Below are positions 62,806 to 64,000 of a stretch of DNA of 64,000 bases, piece after piece. Source of the stretch: Rapana venosa (Eukaryota > Mollusca > Gastropoda > Neogastropoda > Muricidae). The position numbers were made by a program, and so were the translations under genes. The DNA is taken from positions 28,329,730 through 28,393,729 of the forward strand of contig CM054140.1 of NCBI GenBank assembly GCA_028751875.1. The letters run 5' to 3'. The first letter of the stretch is position 1; every line of letters starts with the position of its first letter. The notes under the pieces are model-generated. The model was not told the origin of the DNA, searched no databases, and saw only the letters and a list, made by a program, of their open reading frames with translations.

Positions 62806-64000
62806 GTGCTCCTCTGCATCCCGTGTTGCGAAGATGTCAGATACGGAATTCTGTATTTCTATCGTTTTGTGTGTGTTGTGTGTGTGATTGGGTGTGAAAG
62901 TTGTGGACATTGTTGGTTTCATTGTCCTTGTTTTGTCTTACAAATTTCCTGTGAAAAAGCCATGTGTGGGGGCCCCCCCCCCCCCCCCCCGAGACGTTTT
63001 TTTTCATACGAACAACATTTTGGATAGAATTATATACATTTGTGAGTTTTTTGCCCATGATCGAAATTGGTGTGCAATGTTTTTCAACCATGTAGCTTTG
63101 TAAGATAGATAATATAATTATGTCATATATGGACACCTTACGAATTGATCACTAACTGTCAAGGGACTAGGGGATACAGTAAACGTAGAGATGTTTTCAT
63201 TATCTAAGACAAAAGAACACTAGTCTCTCCTTTATTGCCTGCAAGATACACATTTTGATCATATCTGGAAAGGGATGTACATTCAGACTGGGTTACAAAT
63301 GTTTTTTCTGCCTCGTTTCGGTCGAATTGTAGAGGGGTTTGCTGTTTTGTTTGCAAACATGATTTTTGAATTTAGGTAACAAATGTAGACAAAGATGCAA
63401 ATGGTAATTTCATATTGATTTCTTTTCTGCTTTTGGGAAGACTTTCTTTTGGTGAATGTGTATGGTCCAAACAGAGATGACCCTGCATTTTATGTACTTT
63501 AAAGGAAAAGATAAAACGTTAAATAACAATAAATCATTTGCAGTGTGGGTGATTGGATGTTGCATTAGATCTGATATTGTTGTAATCTATATTCATGACA
63601 GTAATCACGAGCGAGAAAGGAAATTGATGGGCTAGTAGAAGAATTTGCGTTTAGCAGACGATTGGAGAGAGAACAATCTGGGAAAGTAGGCGTTACATCA
63701 TGGCGTAAACCCAACGCCCCTGAAGCAAGGCCGGCTTGATTTCTTTTTGGTGTCAGATTCACCTATATCTGGTATTTTAAAGACGCTGATATTGTTCGGC
63801 TATTCGCTCAGTCACTCATTGGTTACTTAACATTAAAAGTTTGGTAAAAAATGAAAAGATCATACATTTGGGAAGTTTAATTATCCTTACTTAAGAGATA
63901 CAGTACGTGAAGGAAGATTAATAAAGAGATCACCAATGTGGATACTTAGAATATGACAGCGATTTTATTAGGAAATATAGATGAAATTGAAAAGGGCTGA
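62806..64000 (+). mobile_element. Second copy of the Tx1/L1-like LINE, extends to window end
   Basis: Leader from GTGCTCCTCTGCATCCCG, then the start region near 63130 (TGGACACCTTACGAATTG). Past the point where the first copy hits the gap it continues: near 63450 a frame gives LVNVYGPNRDDPAF-like, near 63640-63760 DDWRENN-like and TSWRKPNAPEARP-like segments, standard endonuclease-domain landmarks of Tx1/L1 elements. Many indels. A C-run of about 20 at 62969-62989 is absent from the first copy. Confidence 0.8.

Overview
This window is nuclear DNA from an intron-rich animal. The repeat content (several tRNA-head SINE families, RTE-, Tx1/L1- and CR1/L2-like LINEs, long (CA)n/(TG)n tracts and minisatellites) looks most like a marine mollusc, probably a gastropod. 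That placement is inference; no species marker is visible. Most of the sequence is intron and repeat. Only about 2.2 kb is recognisable protein-coding exon.

Four gene pieces are well supported or plausible. (1) 1042-1155, +: the last coding exon of an unrecognised gene. (2) 4176-9270, +: the 3' half of UDP-glucose 4-epimerase (GALE), five exons, with a one-base frameshift in the last exon and the 5' half missing beyond a 500-N gap. (3) 26618 down to 15779, -: ten consecutive exons of an MFSD2-type sodium-dependent lysophospholipid symporter, all phases compatible, with the first and last exons not found. (4) 49331 down to 45705, -: a complete four-exon NDUFA11 (mitochondrial complex I subunit B14.7). 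A 92-bp exon-like segment at 30450-30541 (-) may belong to a further gene. GALE and MFSD2 converge on 9.3-15.7 kb. These are ordinary housekeeping or transport genes and are not functionally linked.

Layout. 0-2.7 kb: terminal exon, SINEs. 2688-3187: N gap. 3.2-9.3 kb: LINE fragment and GALE. 9.9-13.1 kb: a G-rich minisatellite that flips to its C-rich complement across an AT-rich centre. 13.1-14.6 kb: base-level noisy sequence with a recognisable but corrupted SINE. 14.9-26.6 kb: MFSD2 exons among microsatellites. 27.1-28.8 kb: imperfect inverted repeat. 28.9-34.7 kb: SINEs and noisy sequence. 34.7-41.6 kb: LINEs and a 29-bp minisatellite. 43.6-44.4 kb: LINE inserted in a SINE with a visible 11-bp target-site duplication. 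45.7-49.3 kb: NDUFA11. 49.6-55.0 kb: LINE pieces, ending in a Tx1-like LINE inside an RTE-like LINE. 54986-55485: second N gap. 55.5-64 kb: a second, error-rich copy of 32.37-34.43 kb joined directly to 49.26-54.99 kb.

The main structural result is that the last contig repeats earlier sequence, including the same nested insertions, but lacks about 14.8 kb (34.43-49.26 kb) containing almost all of NDUFA11. This is best read as an alternative haplotype or misplaced haplotig. I found no convincing new molecular system. The most interesting items are a SINE whose head combines tRNA-like and 5S-rRNA-like modules, a dispersed 250-bp repeat always in one orientation, the inverted minisatellite, and the presence/absence structure at NDUFA11.
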